Below, one piece after another: positions 46,535 to 57,594 of a stretch of 64,000 nucleotides of DNA (position 1 is its first letter; the number at the start of each line of letters is the position of its first letter). The DNA is from Rhizomicrobium sp. (GTDB taxonomy: Bacteria > Pseudomonadota > Alphaproteobacteria > Micropepsales > Micropepsaceae), in the NCBI GenBank assembly GCA_037200385.1, contig JBBCGL010000001.1, positions 1,364,001 to 1,428,000 on the forward strand, written 5' to 3'. A model generated the notes under the pieces. That model saw only the letters and a program-made list of their open reading frames with translations. It made no database searches and was not told the origin of the DNA. The translations under genes and the position numbers were made by a program.

Positions 46535-47262
46535 TGAAACACGAAGTCCTGGAACGCAACTCGATCCTGCTGCTGATCGGCATCCTGATCGTCGTCGCCA
46601 TCGGCGGCGCGGTGGAGGTGGCGCCGCTGTTCTGGATCAACGGCACGGTCGAGAAGGTCGGCGGCGTGCGGCCCTACACCCCGCTCGAACTGGAGGGACG
46701 CAACATCTACATCCGCGAGGGCTGCTATGTCTGCCACAGCCAGATGATCCGCTCGCTGCGCGACGAGGTCGAGCGCTACGGCCATTACAGCCTGGCGGCG
46801 GAAAGCATGTACGACCATCCCTTCCAATGGGGCTCGGAGCGCACCGGCCCCGACCTGGCGCGGGTCGGCGGCAAATATTCCGACGAATGGCATCGCCAGC
46901 ACCTGGCCGATCCGCGCGCCGTCGTGCCGGAGTCGATCATGCCGCCCTACAAATTCCTCGAGCAGACGGCGCTCGACACGCGCGACATCGCGGACCTGAT
47001 GCGGGCCAACAAGGCGGTCGGCGTGCCCTACACCGCCGACGACATCGCGAATGCGCAGGCCGACCTGGAAGCGCAGGCCGATCCGACCGCGGCGGGCGGG
47101 ACGAAGATGCAGGCGCGCTATCCCAAGGCGCAGATCCGCGACTTCGACGGCAATCCCGACGAGATCACCGAGGCCGACGCCCTGATCGCCTATCTGCAGG
47201 TGCTGGGCACGATGGTGGACTTCAAGACCTACCACGCCGACGCGCCGGAAAACCGGAGATAA
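46534..47262 (+). CDS. ccoO: cbb3-type cytochrome c oxidase subunit II (mono-haem)
   Basis: A 242-residue protein with one N-terminal membrane anchor (about residues 11-31) and a periplasmic cytochrome c domain with [13 protein letters not shown]. The methionine ligand is probably in SIMPPYKFL. The start overlaps the ccoN stop (TGATG). It passes electrons from CcoP to CcoN. Confidence 0.96.
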   Translation: MKHEVLERNSILLLIGILIVVAIGGAVEVAPLFWINGTVEKVGGVRPYTPLELEGRNIYIREGCYVCHSQMIRSLRDEVERYGHYSLAAESMYDHPFQWGSERTGPDLARVGGKYSDEWHRQHLADPRAVVPESIMPPYKFLEQTALDTRDIADLMRANKAVGVPYTADDIANAQADLEAQADPTAAGGTKMQARYPKAQIRDFDGNPDEITEADALIAYLQVLGTMVDFKTYHADAPENRR

Positions 47263-47264
47263 AG

Positions 47265-47432
47265 ATGGAATCCTGGGCTTATGAGGACGTGCTCGCCTTC
47301 GCGCAAAGCTGGGGCGTCGTCTATTTCCTCGCGATGTTCGTCGCGGCGCTGGTCTACGCCCTGTGGCCGTCGAACAGGACGCGCTTCGAGCATGCCGCGC
47401 ATATCCCACTCGACGACGACGAGGCCGCCTGA
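47265..47432 (+). CDS. ccoQ: cbb3-type oxidase subunit CcoQ
   Basis: A 55-residue single-pass protein with a hydrophobic helix at about 17-34 followed by WPSNRTRFEHAA and an acidic tail. This is the usual CcoQ size and layout. CcoQ stabilises the oxidase complex. It starts 2 bases after ccoO and its stop overlaps the ccoP start. Confidence 0.9.
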   Translation: MESWAYEDVLAFAQSWGVVYFLAMFVAALVYALWPSNRTRFEHAAHIPLDDDEAA

Positions 47433-48304
47433 TGTCGGACGACAAGAAGCACATCGACGCGGTCACCGCGACCGAGACCACCGGGCATTCGTGGGACGGG
47501 ATCGAGGAGCTGAACACGCCGCTGCCGCGCTGGTGGCTGTTCGTGTTCTACGCCTGCATCCTGTGGGCGGTCGGCTATTGGGTGCTGATGCCGGCCTGGC
47601 CGACCTTCAGCGGCTATACGCACGGCCTGCTGAACCATTCGCAGCGCGACGACGCGGCGGCCGGCGTGCGCGCCCTGCAGGCCGCGCGGACCGGGCAGGA
47701 GCAGCAGCTCGCGCATGCCGACCTCAAGCGGATCCTGCACGATCCCGACCTGCTGCAATTCGCCCAGGCCGAGGGCCGCGCGGCCTTCGCCGACAATTGC
47801 GCACCCTGCCACGGCTCCGGCGCCCAGGGCGCCCACGGCTATCCCAACCTCAACGACGACGTCTGGCTGTGGGGCGGCACGCTGGGCGACATCCAGCACA
47901 CCATCACGGTCGGGGTGCGCTCCACCGATCCCGGCACGCGGCAGTCGCAGATGCCGGCCTTCGGGCGCGACGCGCTGCTCAAGCCGGCGCAGATCGACGA
48001 CCTGACGGAATTCGTCGTGCACCTGTCGCACCGGCCGGCCGACCTGGCGGCCGTCGGCCGCGCCGCCAAGCTGTTCGCCGACAATTGTGCGGCGTGCCAC
48101 GGGCCGGCCGGCAAGGGCGACCGCGCCTTCGGGGCGCCCAACCTCACCGACAATGAATGGCTCTATGGACCGGCGCGCGAGAACATCCACGACCAGATCT
48201 GGAACGGCCATGGCGGGGTGATGCCGACCTGGGGCGGGCGGCTGTCGCCCGAGACCATCAAGGCGCTGGCGGTCTACGTCCACGGCCTGGGAGGCGGCGA
48301 GTAG
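47432..48304 (+). CDS. ccoP: cbb3-type cytochrome c oxidase subunit III (di-haem)
   Basis: A 290-residue protein with DGIEELNTPLPRWWL before a single membrane helix and two periplasmic cytochrome c domains carrying CAPCHG and CAACHG. It accepts electrons from cytochrome c or the bc1 complex. Length and order in the operon are normal. Confidence 0.96.
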   Translation: MSDDKKHIDAVTATETTGHSWDGIEELNTPLPRWWLFVFYACILWAVGYWVLMPAWPTFSGYTHGLLNHSQRDDAAAGVRALQAARTGQEQQLAHADLKRILHDPDLLQFAQAEGRAAFADNCAPCHGSGAQGAHGYPNLNDDVWLWGGTLGDIQHTITVGVRSTDPGTRQSQMPAFGRDALLKPAQIDDLTEFVVHLSHRPADLAAVGRAAKLFADNCAACHGPAGKGDRAFGAPNLTDNEWLYGPARENIHDQIWNGHGGVMPTWGGRLSPETIKALAVYVHGLGGGE

Positions 48305-48313
48305 CCAGCACGG

Positions 48314-49828
48314 ATGAACGCGCACACCCAGTTCACGGTCAACGGAGTCCCCAAGCACGGTGCGGTGGCGGCGGAGGGTGTGCTGCGCTCCGACGCGCGG
48401 GCCACCAACAGCGCCGCGGACCGCAAATTCTACCAGGCGCGGATCCCGATCCATCCCAAGCGGGTCCATGGCACCTACCGCAGGATCAAATGGGCGGTGA
48501 TGGCCGTCACGCTGGCGATCTATTATCTCGTGCCCTGGATCCGCTGGGAGCGTGGGCCGCAGGCGCCGGGCCAGGCGGTGCTGGTCGATCTCGCGCATGA
48601 GCGCTTCTATTTCTTCTTCATCGAGATCTGGCCGCAGGAGATTTACTACATCACCGGCCTGCTGATCCTGGCGGCGGTGTCGCTGTTCCTGGTGACCTCG
48701 CTGTTCGGACGGCTGTGGTGCGGCTATGCCTGCCCGCAGACGGTGTGGACCGATCTTTTCATCTACGTCGAGACCCTGATCGAAGGCGACCGCGGCGCCC
48801 GCATCCGGCTGGCGGCGGCGCCGTGGAGCGGCGGGAAGATCGCCAAGCGCGTGCTCAAGCATGCGATCTGGATCGTCATCGCAGTCGCCACCGGCGGCGC
48901 CTGGGTGTTCTACTTCGTCGACGCACCGACCCTCGCGGCCCAACTGCTGACCGGCGGCGGCTCGCTCGTCATCTACGCGGCCATCGCCACCCTGGCTTCC
49001 ACCACCTATGCGCTGGGCGGACTGATGCGCGAGCAGGTCTGCACTTATATGTGCCCCTGGCCGCGCATCCAGGGCGCGATGACGGACAAGGAGGCGCTGG
49101 CCGTCACCTATCGCACCGACCGCGGCGAGCCCCGCGGGGCGCACAAGAAGGGCGCGAACTGGGAGGGCCGCGGCGACTGCATCGACTGCAACCAGTGCAT
49201 CGCGGCCTGCCCGATGGGCATCGACATCCGCGACGGGGCGCAGCTCGAATGCATCAATTGCGGGCTGTGCATCGACGCCTGCGACGACGTGATGACGCGC
49301 ATCGGCCGGCCGGCCGGCCTCATCGCCTATGACACGGATGCCAACGCGGCGCGCCGCAAGCGGGGTGAGGAGACCGGCTTCCGCCTCGTCCGTCCCCGGA
49401 CGATCCTCTACGGCGCGGTGATCCTGATCGTCGGCGGCGTGATGGCGGCGAGCCTGGCGAACCGGCGGACCGTCGATCTCGACGTGCTGCGCGACCGCAA
49501 TCCGGACTTCGTCACGCTGGCCGACGGCGCGGTGCGCAACGGCTACACGCTCAAGCTGATGAACCGCGCCGACGCGCCGCGGACCTTCCGTCTCGACTTC
49601 GCCGGCTTGAAACCGCGCGCCGTGAACATCATCGGGATGGGCGACGTCCGCTTGCCGGTCGCGCTCGGCGTCGGCGCCGACAAGGTGCGCACGCTGCGCG
49701 TCCTGGTGACGGCGGCGCGGGGCGGCATCGGCGGCGGCTCCCAGCCCGTGGTGTTCTCGCTGAGCGATACGACACAGGGCGAGCGGCGCGACGCAAACGC
49801 CGTCTTCGTCTCCGGAGGCACGCCATGA
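48314..49828 (+). CDS. ccoG: cytochrome c oxidase accessory protein CcoG
   Basis: A 504-residue membrane ferredoxin-like protein with five or so transmembrane segments, LWCGYACPQTVW, two 4Fe-4S motifs (CIDCNQCIAACPMG and CINCGLCIDACDD) and a periplasmic immunoglobulin-like C-terminus. It acts in copper reduction for cbb3 assembly. It is 9 bases after ccoP and overlaps the ccoH start by 4 bases. Confidence 0.95.
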   Translation: MNAHTQFTVNGVPKHGAVAAEGVLRSDARATNSAADRKFYQARIPIHPKRVHGTYRRIKWAVMAVTLAIYYLVPWIRWERGPQAPGQAVLVDLAHERFYFFFIEIWPQEIYYITGLLILAAVSLFLVTSLFGRLWCGYACPQTVWTDLFIYVETLIEGDRGARIRLAAAPWSGGKIAKRVLKHAIWIVIAVATGGAWVFYFVDAPTLAAQLLTGGGSLVIYAAIATLASTTYALGGLMREQVCTYMCPWPRIQGAMTDKEALAVTYRTDRGEPRGAHKKGANWEGRGDCIDCNQCIAACPMGIDIRDGAQLECINCGLCIDACDDVMTRIGRPAGLIAYDTDANAARRKRGEETGFRLVRPRTILYGAVILIVGGVMAASLANRRTVDLDVLRDRNPDFVTLADGAVRNGYTLKLMNRADAPRTFRLDFAGLKPRAVNIIGMGDVRLPVALGVGADKVRTLRVLVTAARGGIGGGSQPVVFSLSDTTQGERRDANAVFVSGGTP

Positions 49829-50304
49829 CCCGCACCTTCACCGGCCGCGACCTGCTGATCTGGCTGACCGCGCTGTTCGTTCCTGTCATCGCGGTGAACG
49901 TCTATTTCATCGTGCTGTCGGTCACGACGTTCCGCGGCGAGGACGAGCAGAAGCCCTATCTGCAGGGTATCGAATACAACGACACGCTGGCGCGGCGCGC
50001 CGAGCAGGCCCGCCTCGGCTGGCACGCCGCCATCGCCGGCACGCGCCAGCGCGACGGCGCCGTGACGCTGGCCGTGGCGATCGCGGGGCGCGACGGGACG
50101 CCGGTCCGGGGCGTCGCCCTGTCGGGCGAACTGCGCCATCCCGCCGATGAGAACCGCGACCGCACCTTCCAGCTGGTGGAGCGCGCCCCGGGACAGTACG
50201 AGGCGCGGCTTGCCGGCGTGAGTGCGGGCGCCTGGGACGCCATCGTCACCTCGCCGTCGCCGGCCCGGCCCTTCGAAGCGAGCCGGCGGCTATGGATACG
50301 CTGA
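49825..50304 (+). CDS. ccoH: FixH/CcoH family assembly protein
   Basis: A 159-residue protein with one N-terminal membrane helix (about residues 10-32) and a periplasmic domain with QGIEYNDTLARRAEQARLGW, the FixH signature. It is needed for stable cbb3 oxidase assembly. The 3' end overlaps ccoI by 13 bases. Confidence 0.93.
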   Translation: MTRTFTGRDLLIWLTALFVPVIAVNVYFIVLSVTTFRGEDEQKPYLQGIEYNDTLARRAEQARLGWHAAIAGTRQRDGAVTLAVAIAGRDGTPVRGVALSGELRHPADENRDRTFQLVERAPGQYEARLAGVSAGAWDAIVTSPSPARPFEASRRLWIR

Positions 50305-52478
50305 CGCTCGCCCCGACCTCCTTCGGCGACGCGGACCTCTCGCGTCACCTGCAGCATGGGCCGGCGGGCGAGACGACGTTCGAGGTCGCGGTGAAGGGCG
50401 CGCACTGCGCCAATTGCCTGGGCAAGATCGAGCGCGGCGTCGGCGCGATGCCCGGCGTGACCATGGCACGGCTCAATCTTTCGACCGGCAAGCTGGCCGT
50501 GTCGTGGCGCGGCGCCGAGACGTCGCCGGGCGCGGTGATCGCGCGGGTGGTCGCGCTCGGCTACGAGGCGCAGCCCTATGACGCGCCCGCGGTGCTGAAC
50601 GCGGAGGCGAGCGAAGGCCGCTTCCTGCTGCGCAGCCTGGCGGTGGCGGGCTTCGGCACGGTGTTCGTGATGGGGCTGACCGACGGCGTCTGGTATGGCG
50701 GCGGCGACATGAACGCGGCGACGCGCGACCTGTTCTTCTGGCTCGCGGCGGCAGTCTCGGTGCCGGTGTCGCTCTATGCGAGCCTGCCCTTCTTCCGCTC
50801 GGCGTGGCGCAGCCTCTCCAAGCGCAGCACCAATATGGACGTGCCGATCAGCCTGGCGATCGTGCTGTCGCTGGGGCTCAGCGTCTACCAGACCGCGATC
50901 CACGGCCGGAACACCTATTTCGATGCCGCGGCGATGCTCGCCTTCCTGCTGCTGATCGGGCGCTATCTCGATTTCCTGCTGCGCGACCGGGCGCGCGGCG
51001 CGGCGCAGCACCTGCTGACGCTGCAATCGCTGCTCGCGCGGCGCCTGAAGCCGGACGGTGCGGTCGAGACCGTCGCGGCCGGAGACCTGATGCCGGGCGA
51101 CCGCATCCTGCTGGCGAGCGGCGAGCGCGTGCCGGTCGACGGCCGGGCCGGCGGCGACACCGAGCTGGACGTCTCGCTGGTCACCGGCGAGAGCGCACCG
51201 GTCAAGGCGCTGCACGGCACCGCGATCCATGCCGGCTCCATCGTCACGGGCGCGGCGCTCCTGCTGGAGGTCACGGCGCGGCTGCAGGATTCCCTGGTCG
51301 CCGACCTGGCGCGCCTGCTCGAAGCGGGACAGCAGACGCGCAGCGCCTATGTCCGCCTCGCCGACCGCGCGGCGCGCGCCTATGTGCCGTTCGTGACGGG
51401 ACTGGCAGCGCTGGTCTTCCTCGGCTGGCTGGTGGCCGGCGCCGGTGTCGGCGTCGCGGTCACCGATGCGATCACGGTGCTCATCATCACCTGCCCCTGC
51501 GCGCTGGGCTTGGCCGTGCCCGCGGTGCAGATCGTGGCAACGGGACGGCTGTTCGCGCGCGGGCTGTTCGTGAAATCGGGGGACGCGCTCGAGCGTCTCG
51601 CGGAGATCGACATGGCGGTGTTCGACAAGACCGGCACGCTCACCCTGGGCACGCCGCGCCTGCAGAACGGCGCGGAGATCGCGCCCGAGAGCCTCGCCGC
51701 CGCGGCGCGGCTGGCGCGGGCGAGCCGGCATCCGCTCGCCAGGGCGCTGGCGGCCGCGGCCGGCGAAGGCGGCGTCGCGGCGCAGGTCCGCGAAGTGGCG
51801 GGCCAAGGCCTCGAAGCGCAGGAGAACGGCCGGCACTTGCGCCTGGGCAACGCGGCGTGGTGCGGCTTGCGCGAAACGGCGCAGAGCAGCGAATTGTGGT
51901 TCGTGGCCGGCGATGACGCGGCGGTGTGCTTCCGCTTCCAGGACGACATCCGGCCGGAGACGATACGGCTGCTGCGTGCGCTCGAAGCGCGCGGCATCGC
52001 GGTCGAGATGCTGACGGGCGACCGGGAAGCACCGGCGGCGGCGCTGGCGGCACAGGCCGGCATCGCGCGCTGGATGGCCGGCGTGGAGCCCAAGGCGAAG
52101 GCGGCGCATATGGAGGCGCTGCGGGCGCAGGGCCGGCGCGTGCTGATGATCGGCGACGGGATCAACGATGCGGCGGCGCTGGCGCTGGCGCATGCCTCGC
52201 TCGCGCCGGGCAGCGCGGCGGATGTGAGCCAGCGCGCCGCCGACATGGTGCTGCGCGGCGAGAGCCTGCTGCCGCTGGTCGAAGCGATCGACGTGGCACG
52301 CAAGGCGCGGCGGCTGGTGCTGGAGAATTTCGCGGTGGCGACGCTCTATAACCTCGTGGCGATTCCGCTGGCGGCCTTCGGCGCGGTGACCCCGCTGGTC
52401 GCGGCGGCGGCGATGGCGGGCTCCTCGCTGGTCGTGACGCTGAACGCGTTGCGGCTGGCGCGGCAGGGCAAGGCATGA
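50292..52478 (+). CDS. ccoI: copper-transporting P-type ATPase for cbb3 assembly
   Basis: A 728-residue P1B-type ATPase. It has an N-terminal metal-binding domain with GAHCANCLGK, eight membrane helices, the CPC copper motif (TCPCALGL), the phosphorylation site DKTGTLT, an HP dipeptide (SRHPLARAL) and GDGINDAAAL. FixI/CcoI exports copper to the periplasmic side for the haem-copper centre. It overlaps ccoH and ccoS. Confidence 0.95.
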   Translation: MDTLTLAPTSFGDADLSRHLQHGPAGETTFEVAVKGAHCANCLGKIERGVGAMPGVTMARLNLSTGKLAVSWRGAETSPGAVIARVVALGYEAQPYDAPAVLNAEASEGRFLLRSLAVAGFGTVFVMGLTDGVWYGGGDMNAATRDLFFWLAAAVSVPVSLYASLPFFRSAWRSLSKRSTNMDVPISLAIVLSLGLSVYQTAIHGRNTYFDAAAMLAFLLLIGRYLDFLLRDRARGAAQHLLTLQSLLARRLKPDGAVETVAAGDLMPGDRILLASGERVPVDGRAGGDTELDVSLVTGESAPVKALHGTAIHAGSIVTGAALLLEVTARLQDSLVADLARLLEAGQQTRSAYVRLADRAARAYVPFVTGLAALVFLGWLVAGAGVGVAVTDAITVLIITCPCALGLAVPAVQIVATGRLFARGLFVKSGDALERLAEIDMAVFDKTGTLTLGTPRLQNGAEIAPESLAAAARLARASRHPLARALAAAAGEGGVAAQVREVAGQGLEAQENGRHLRLGNAAWCGLRETAQSSELWFVAGDDAAVCFRFQDDIRPETIRLLRALEARGIAVEMLTGDREAPAAALAAQAGIARWMAGVEPKAKAAHMEALRAQGRRVLMIGDGINDAAALALAHASLAPGSAADVSQRAADMVLRGESLLPLVEAIDVARKARRLVLENFAVATLYNLVAIPLAAFGAVTPLVAAAAMAGSSLVVTLNALRLARQGKA

Positions 52479-52615
52479 GCGGGATCGCGCTCATCATCGC
52501 GGCGGCGCTGTTGTTCGGGCTCGTCGCGCTGGGCATCCTGCTCTGGGCGCTCCAGAGCGGGCAATATGACGACCCGCAAGGCGACGCCGAACGCATCCTG
52601 CTCGACGACGAGTGA
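52475..52615 (+). CDS. ccoS: cbb3-type oxidase assembly protein CcoS
   Basis: A 46-residue single-pass protein: a hydrophobic helix (about residues 5-27) then SGQYDDPQGDAERIL, the conserved CcoS tail. The start overlaps the ccoI stop (ATGA). CcoS is needed to insert redox cofactors into CcoN. It ends the operon. Confidence 0.93.
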   Translation: MSGIALIIAAALLFGLVALGILLWALQSGQYDDPQGDAERILLDDE

Positions 52616-52619
52616 ATTT

Positions 52620-52659
52620 CGCCGCACCGCAGCATGACTGCGAATTCCCCTGTGCGGCG
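52620..52659 (+). terminator. hairpin after ccoS
   Basis: CGCCGCAC at 52620-52627 and GTGCGGCG at 52652-52659 are perfect inverted copies, with a nested CGCAG-CATGA-CTGCG hairpin. It follows the last cco gene by 5 bases. There is no T run, so it may protect the mRNA end rather than terminate. Confidence 0.45.
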
Positions 52660-52740
52660 TGCGGATTCCTGTAGCGCTTCGTGACAATTCGGCGCACACT
52701 TTCTTCAACGGGTCGCAGAATCCGCCTTGGGAGATTTGCC

Positions 52741-52884
52741 ATGGCATTGGTTCATCAGCATCAGCCCCATCGCAAACACGATCTCGCGGTCGTCGGACTG
52801 GTTCTTGTCGTCATCGGGATCATCGCGCTGGCCGTGCCCTGTGCAAAACTGGCCATCGACCAGCTCTTTGGGATGTTCTGGTAA
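52741..52884 (+). CDS. possible small single-pass membrane protein
   Basis: A 47-codon frame from an ATG preceded by GGGAG. It has a His-rich N-terminus (HQHQPHRKHD) followed by one hydrophobic helix. I do not recognise it. Position just after the cco operon would fit a small oxidase-associated or metal-related peptide, but this is only a guess. Confidence 0.45.
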   Translation: MALVHQHQPHRKHDLAVVGLVLVVIGIIALAVPCAKLAIDQLFGMFW

Positions 52885-53059
52885 GGCCGTCCTGCAACGC
52901 CAGGTTTGCGAAATATTGTGTCTCAATCCGGGATGGCGGCGCCGTTGGCACTGTAATCCTATTCAAATCGGCGTTTTGTCCTAGATTATTGCGATTGCGA
53001 AGGATACGGAGTGGCGGCATGCCCCGCCCGTTGCCCAACGCCGTCCGAGATTTTCGCGC

Positions 53060-54187
53060 ATGAATTCGAACCAGACGAAAAAGACGGGGCTTGGCCTCGC
53101 GCTGATCGGGTGCCTGTCCCTTGCCGGTTGCGGCCAGGGCACGCCTCCCAAGCGGCCGCCGCCGACGGTCGGCGTCGTGACCATCGCGCCCGAGGCCGTG
53201 CAGCTCACCACGCAATTGCCGGGGCGGACCGATTCGTTTGCGGTATCCGAAGTGCGGCCGCAGGTGAGCGGCATCCTGCTCAAGCGGCTGTTCGTCGAAG
53301 GCGGCCTGGTGAAGGCCGGCCAGCCGCTCTACCAGATCGACCCGGCGCCCTATCAGGCCGCCTATGCGAATGCCGCGGCGGCGCTGGCCACCGCCAAGGC
53401 GAAGTCCGACCGCTATGGCGCGCTGAAGGCGCTGAACGCGGTCGCGCTGCAGGACTATGACGACGCGCTGGCCGCCTACAAGCAGGCGGCGGCCAACCTG
53501 CAGACCGCGGCGATCAATCTGGGCTACACCAAGATCACCGCGCCGATCAGCGGCCGCATCGGGCGTTCCGCCGTCACCGAGGGGGCGCTGGTCACCGCGG
53601 ACCAGACGACCGCGCTCGCCGTGATCCAGACCCTCGATCCCATCTATGTCGACATCACGCAATCGAGCGTCGAGCTGCTGAACCTCAAGCTGGCCTTGCA
53701 GGGCGGAACGATGACGCGCAACGGGCCGGCCTCGGCGCACGCGACGCTGACGCTCGACAACGGGACGCAATATCCGACGCCGGGCTCGCTGCAGTTCAGC
53801 GAGGTCACCGTCGACCAGACGACCGGCGCGGTCACGCTGCGCGCGATCTTCCCCAACCCGGACGGCATCCTGCTGCCCGGCATGTTCGTGCGCGCCGCGA
53901 TCATCGAAGGGATCGACCGCAACGCCATCCTGGCGCCGCAGCAGGGCATCGGGCGCAACGAGAAGGGCGATCCGACCGCGATGGTCGTCGACGCCAAGGG
54001 TTTCGCAAGGCTGCGGCTGCTGAAGGTCGGGCGCGCCATCGGCGACAAATGGCTGGTCACCGACGGCCTCAAGCCGGGTGACAGGCTGATCGTCGAGGGC
54101 CTGCAGAAGGTGCAGCCCGACATGCCGGTGACCGCCGCGCCGGCGTCCTATGCCAAGCCGGCCGCCAAACCCGCCGCGGGTGGCTGA
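53060..54187 (+). CDS. RND efflux periplasmic adaptor (lipoprotein)
   Basis: A 375-residue AcrA/MexA-type membrane fusion protein. A lipobox, LSLAGC, sits at about residue 24. It is followed by a barrel-sandwich half ([19 protein letters not shown]), a hairpin helix (about 100-150) and the second half motif [15 protein letters not shown]. It links the inner-membrane pump with an outer-membrane channel. Its stop overlaps the pump start. No TolC-type gene or regulator is adjacent. Confidence 0.94.
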   Translation: MNSNQTKKTGLGLALIGCLSLAGCGQGTPPKRPPPTVGVVTIAPEAVQLTTQLPGRTDSFAVSEVRPQVSGILLKRLFVEGGLVKAGQPLYQIDPAPYQAAYANAAAALATAKAKSDRYGALKALNAVALQDYDDALAAYKQAAANLQTAAINLGYTKITAPISGRIGRSAVTEGALVTADQTTALAVIQTLDPIYVDITQSSVELLNLKLALQGGTMTRNGPASAHATLTLDNGTQYPTPGSLQFSEVTVDQTTGAVTLRAIFPNPDGILLPGMFVRAAIIEGIDRNAILAPQQGIGRNEKGDPTAMVVDAKGFARLRLLKVGRAIGDKWLVTDGLKPGDRLIVEGLQKVQPDMPVTAAPASYAKPAAKPAAGG

Positions 54188-57100
54188 TGGGCTTTTCGCA
54201 GTTCTTCATCGAACGGCCGGTCTTCGCCTGGGTGATCGCCATCGTGATCGCCCTGATGGGCCTGCTCGCGATCAACACCCTGCCGATCACGCAATACCCG
54301 ACGATCGCGCCGCCCGCGGTGAGCATCGTGGCGAACTATCCCGGCGCCTCGGCCGAGACCGTGCAGAACTCGGTCACGCAGGTGATCGAGCAGCAGCTCA
54401 CCGGCGTCGACAACCTGCTCTATTTCTCGTCGTCGTCGAGCTCGAACGGCCAGATCCAGATCACCGCGACCTTCGCGCCCGGCACCAACCCGGACATCGC
54501 GCAGGTCCAGGTGCAGAACAAGGTGCAGCAGGCGCTGCCCATCCTGCCGCAGGAAGTGCAGCAGCAGGGCGTCGTCGTCCTCAAATCGCAGTCGAGCTTC
54601 CTCTTGATCGTCGCGCTCTATGACGACAGCGGGCGCTACAACAACGTCGACATCTCCGACTTCCTCGCGAGCAAGCTGCAGGATCCCCTGAGCCGGGTCT
54701 CCGGCGTCGGCCAGGCGCAGGTGTTCGGCTCGCCCTATGCGATGCGCATCTGGCTCGACCCCTACAAGCTCAACAGCTTCGGGCTGACGCCGGGCGACGT
54801 GCAGGCCGCGGTGCTGGCGCAGAACGTCCAGGTCTCGGCCGGCGAGCTGGGGGCGCAGCCCACCGTGCCGGGCCAGCAGCTCGACGCGACCGTCACGGCG
54901 CAGTCGCGCCTGACGACGCCGCAGGAATTCCGCGACATCGTGCTGAAAGCGAGCCAGGGCGGCGCCATCGTGCGGCTCGGCGACGTGGCGCGGGTCGAGC
55001 TCGGCGCCCAGAGCTATGCCGTGGTCAGCCGGATGAACGGCAAGCCGGCCGCCGGCATCGCGATCCAGCTCGCGCCCGGCGCCAACGCGCTGAAGACCGC
55101 CGATGCGGTCAAGGCGCGGGCGACCGAGCTGTCGTCGACCTTCCCGCCCGGCGTGAAGCTCGCCTTCCCGGTCGACAACACGACCTTCATCCGGCTGTCG
55201 ATCAACGACGTGATCAAGACGCTGGTGGAGGCCACGATCCTGGTCGTGGTCGTGATGTTCATCTTCCTGCAGCACTGGCGCACCACGCTGATCCCCGCGA
55301 TCGCGGTCCCGGTCGTGCTGCTCGGCACCTTCGGCGTGCTGTCCGCCTTCGGCTATTCGATCAACACGCTCACCATGTTCGCGCTGGTGCTGGCCATCGG
55401 CCTTCTGGTCGACGACGCCATCGTCGTGGTGGAGAACGTCGAGCGCCTGATGCGCGAGGAGGGCCTGTCGCCCAAGGACGCGACCAAGAAATCCATGCAG
55501 GAGATCACCGGCGCGCTGATCGGCATCGCGCTGGTGCTCTCGGCGGTGTTCCTGCCGATGGCGTTCTTCGGCGGCTCGACGGGCGTGATCTACCGGCAGT
55601 TCTCCGTCACCATCGTGTCGGCGATGGTGCTTTCGGTGATGGTGGCGCTGATCCTGACGCCGGCGCTGTGCGCCACGCTCTTGACGCCGATCCCCAAGGA
55701 CGGCGCGGAACGCCATGGCCGCTTCTTCACCTGGTTCAACGAGACCTTCGACTACGGCCGCGAGCGCTATGCCTCGGCGCTGACGCGCTTCCTCGGCTGG
55801 GTGACGCCGGCGTTGCTGATCTATGGCGGCATCATCGTGGTGCTGGTGCTGCTCTTCCTGCGCCTGCCGACCGCCTTCCTGCCCGAGGAGGACCAGGGCG
55901 CGATCCTCACGCAGATCACCCTGCCGGTCGGCGCCACCCAGGCGCGCACCCTCGCCGTCGCCAAGCAGGTCGAGCACCACTACATGGTGGACGAGAAGGC
56001 CAATGTCGACGTGGTTTTCGTCGTCGCCGGCTTCAGCTTCGCCGGCGCGGGACAGAATTCGGGTCTCGCCTTCGTCCATCTGCGGCCCTGGAGCGAGCGC
56101 TCCGGCGCGGCGAACCACGCGCCGGGCATCGTGCAGCGCGCGATGGGCACCTTCATGAGATACCGCGATGCCATGGTGTTCGCGCTGGTGCCGCCGGCGG
56201 TGCAGGAACTCGGGCAATCCTCCGGCTTCGACGTCGAGATGGAGGATCGCGGCAATCTCGGCCATGACGGGCTGATGAACGCACGCAACCAGTTCCTCGC
56301 CCTGGCGGCGAAGGATCCGCTTCTGTCCGGCGTGCGGCCCAACGGGCTCGACGACACGGCGCAGCTTCACGTCGACATCGACCGCGAGAAGGCCAGCGCG
56401 CTGGGCCTGTCGCTCGGCGACATCGACAACACGCTCAGCATCGCCTGGGGCGGGCAGTTCATCAACGACTTCGTCGACCGCGGCCGGGTCAAGCAGGTCT
56501 ATGTGCAGGCGGACGCGCCCTATCGCATGCTGCCCGACGATCTCTATCGCTGGTATGTCCGCGGCAGCACGGGCGAGATGGCGCCGTTCTCGTCCTTCGC
56601 GACGTTCAAATGGACGCTGGGTCCCGCCAAGCTGGAGCGCTTCAACGGCATCGGCTCGCTCGAGCTGCAGGGCACGCCGGCGCCGGGCGAGAGCTCCGGC
56701 ACCGCGATGGACGAGGTCGAGCGGCTGTTCAAGCAGCTGCCGGCCGGTGTCGGGCTGGAATGGACCGGCCTCTCCTATCAGGAACGGCAGGCCGGGGCGC
56801 AGACCTATGCGCTGTACGGCATCTCCGTGCTGGTCGTGTTCCTGCTGCTGGCGGCGCTCTATGAGAGCTGGTCGATCCCGCTCTCGGTCATGCTGGTCAT
56901 CCCGCTGGGCATCGTGGGCGCGATCCTCGCGGCGACGCTGCGCGGGCTCTACAACGACATCTATTTCCAGGTCGGCCTGCTCACCACCATGGGCCTCGCG
57001 GCGAAGAACGCCATCCTGATCGTCGAGTTCGCGGTCGATGCGCAGAAGCGCGGCGCGTCGGTGCGCGACGCGGCGCTGGAGGGGGCGCGGCTGCGGCTGC

Positions 57101-57321
57101 GGCCGATCCTGATGACCTCGCTGGCCTTCATCGCGGGCGTCATCCCGCTGGCGATCTCGACCGGCGCGGGCGCCGCGAGCCAGAACGACATCGGCACCGG
57201 CGTGATCGGCGGCATGCTGTCGGCGACGATCCTGGCGATCTTCTTCGTGCCGCTGTTCTACGAGATCGTGCGCGGCGGCTTGCGGCGGCGGCGGACCGCC
57301 GAGCCCGCGCGCGAGGCCTAG
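54187..57321 (+). CDS. HAE1-type RND multidrug efflux pump
   Basis: A 1,044-residue AcrB-like inner-membrane proton antiporter. It begins [20 protein letters not shown]. It has the two large periplasmic loops and transmembrane helix 4 with [19 protein letters not shown], which contains the Asp-Asp proton relay. The partner Lys helix and [14 protein letters not shown] are near the C-terminus. It exports hydrophobic and amphiphilic compounds. No link to the biosynthetic cluster 30 kb away can be shown. Confidence 0.96.
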   Translation: MGFSQFFIERPVFAWVIAIVIALMGLLAINTLPITQYPTIAPPAVSIVANYPGASAETVQNSVTQVIEQQLTGVDNLLYFSSSSSSNGQIQITATFAPGTNPDIAQVQVQNKVQQALPILPQEVQQQGVVVLKSQSSFLLIVALYDDSGRYNNVDISDFLASKLQDPLSRVSGVGQAQVFGSPYAMRIWLDPYKLNSFGLTPGDVQAAVLAQNVQVSAGELGAQPTVPGQQLDATVTAQSRLTTPQEFRDIVLKASQGGAIVRLGDVARVELGAQSYAVVSRMNGKPAAGIAIQLAPGANALKTADAVKARATELSSTFPPGVKLAFPVDNTTFIRLSINDVIKTLVEATILVVVVMFIFLQHWRTTLIPAIAVPVVLLGTFGVLSAFGYSINTLTMFALVLAIGLLVDDAIVVVENVERLMREEGLSPKDATKKSMQEITGALIGIALVLSAVFLPMAFFGGSTGVIYRQFSVTIVSAMVLSVMVALILTPALCATLLTPIPKDGAERHGRFFTWFNETFDYGRERYASALTRFLGWVTPALLIYGGIIVVLVLLFLRLPTAFLPEEDQGAILTQITLPVGATQARTLAVAKQVEHHYMVDEKANVDVVFVVAGFSFAGAGQNSGLAFVHLRPWSERSGAANHAPGIVQRAMGTFMRYRDAMVFALVPPAVQELGQSSGFDVEMEDRGNLGHDGLMNARNQFLALAAKDPLLSGVRPNGLDDTAQLHVDIDREKASALGLSLGDIDNTLSIAWGGQFINDFVDRGRVKQVYVQADAPYRMLPDDLYRWYVRGSTGEMAPFSSFATFKWTLGPAKLERFNGIGSLELQGTPAPGESSGTAMDEVERLFKQLPAGVGLEWTGLSYQERQAGAQTYALYGISVLVVFLLLAALYESWSIPLSVMLVIPLGIVGAILAATLRGLYNDIYFQVGLLTTMGLAAKNAILIVEFAVDAQKRGASVRDAALEGARLRLRPILMTSLAFIAGVIPLAISTGAGAASQNDIGTGVIGGMLSATILAIFFVPLFYEIVRGGLRRRRTAEPAREA

Positions 57322-57356
57322 GGTCCTTACGCAATTGCCCTGAGTCATTCAAAGGC

Positions 57357-57390
57357 CTGTCATGGCCCGCCGGAGAGCGGGCCATGACAG
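57357..57390. terminator. perfect 14-base hairpin after the RND operon
   Basis: CTGTCATGGCCCGC at 57357-57370 and its exact reverse complement at 57377-57390 are separated by six bases. It starts 35 bases after the pump stop codon. No T run follows, so it may be a dispersed palindromic element serving as an mRNA end. Confidence 0.55.
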
Positions 57391-57594
57391 TGACACTGCG
57401 AATCCCAATTGAGTCTGGACCCTCCGTACTCCATAAAAATGGAATGACGGCGCCCTTGATCGGATTCGGCAAAGTCCACTAAGCTTTGCCGGCCTGTGTA
57501 TCCTTGCGTTCGGCACAACCCAAAATCGATCGTTCGCGAACTTGTCCGCGCCTTGCGGGCGAGGGCCGGTGCGATCCTGCGCGGGAGCATCGCC

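Noticed and set aside
54148-57348. 1,066-codon minus-strand open frame opposite the RND pump
   Set aside because: The product is Arg/Asp/His-rich low-complexity sequence with no domain; it mirrors the third-position GC of the well-supported pump gene.
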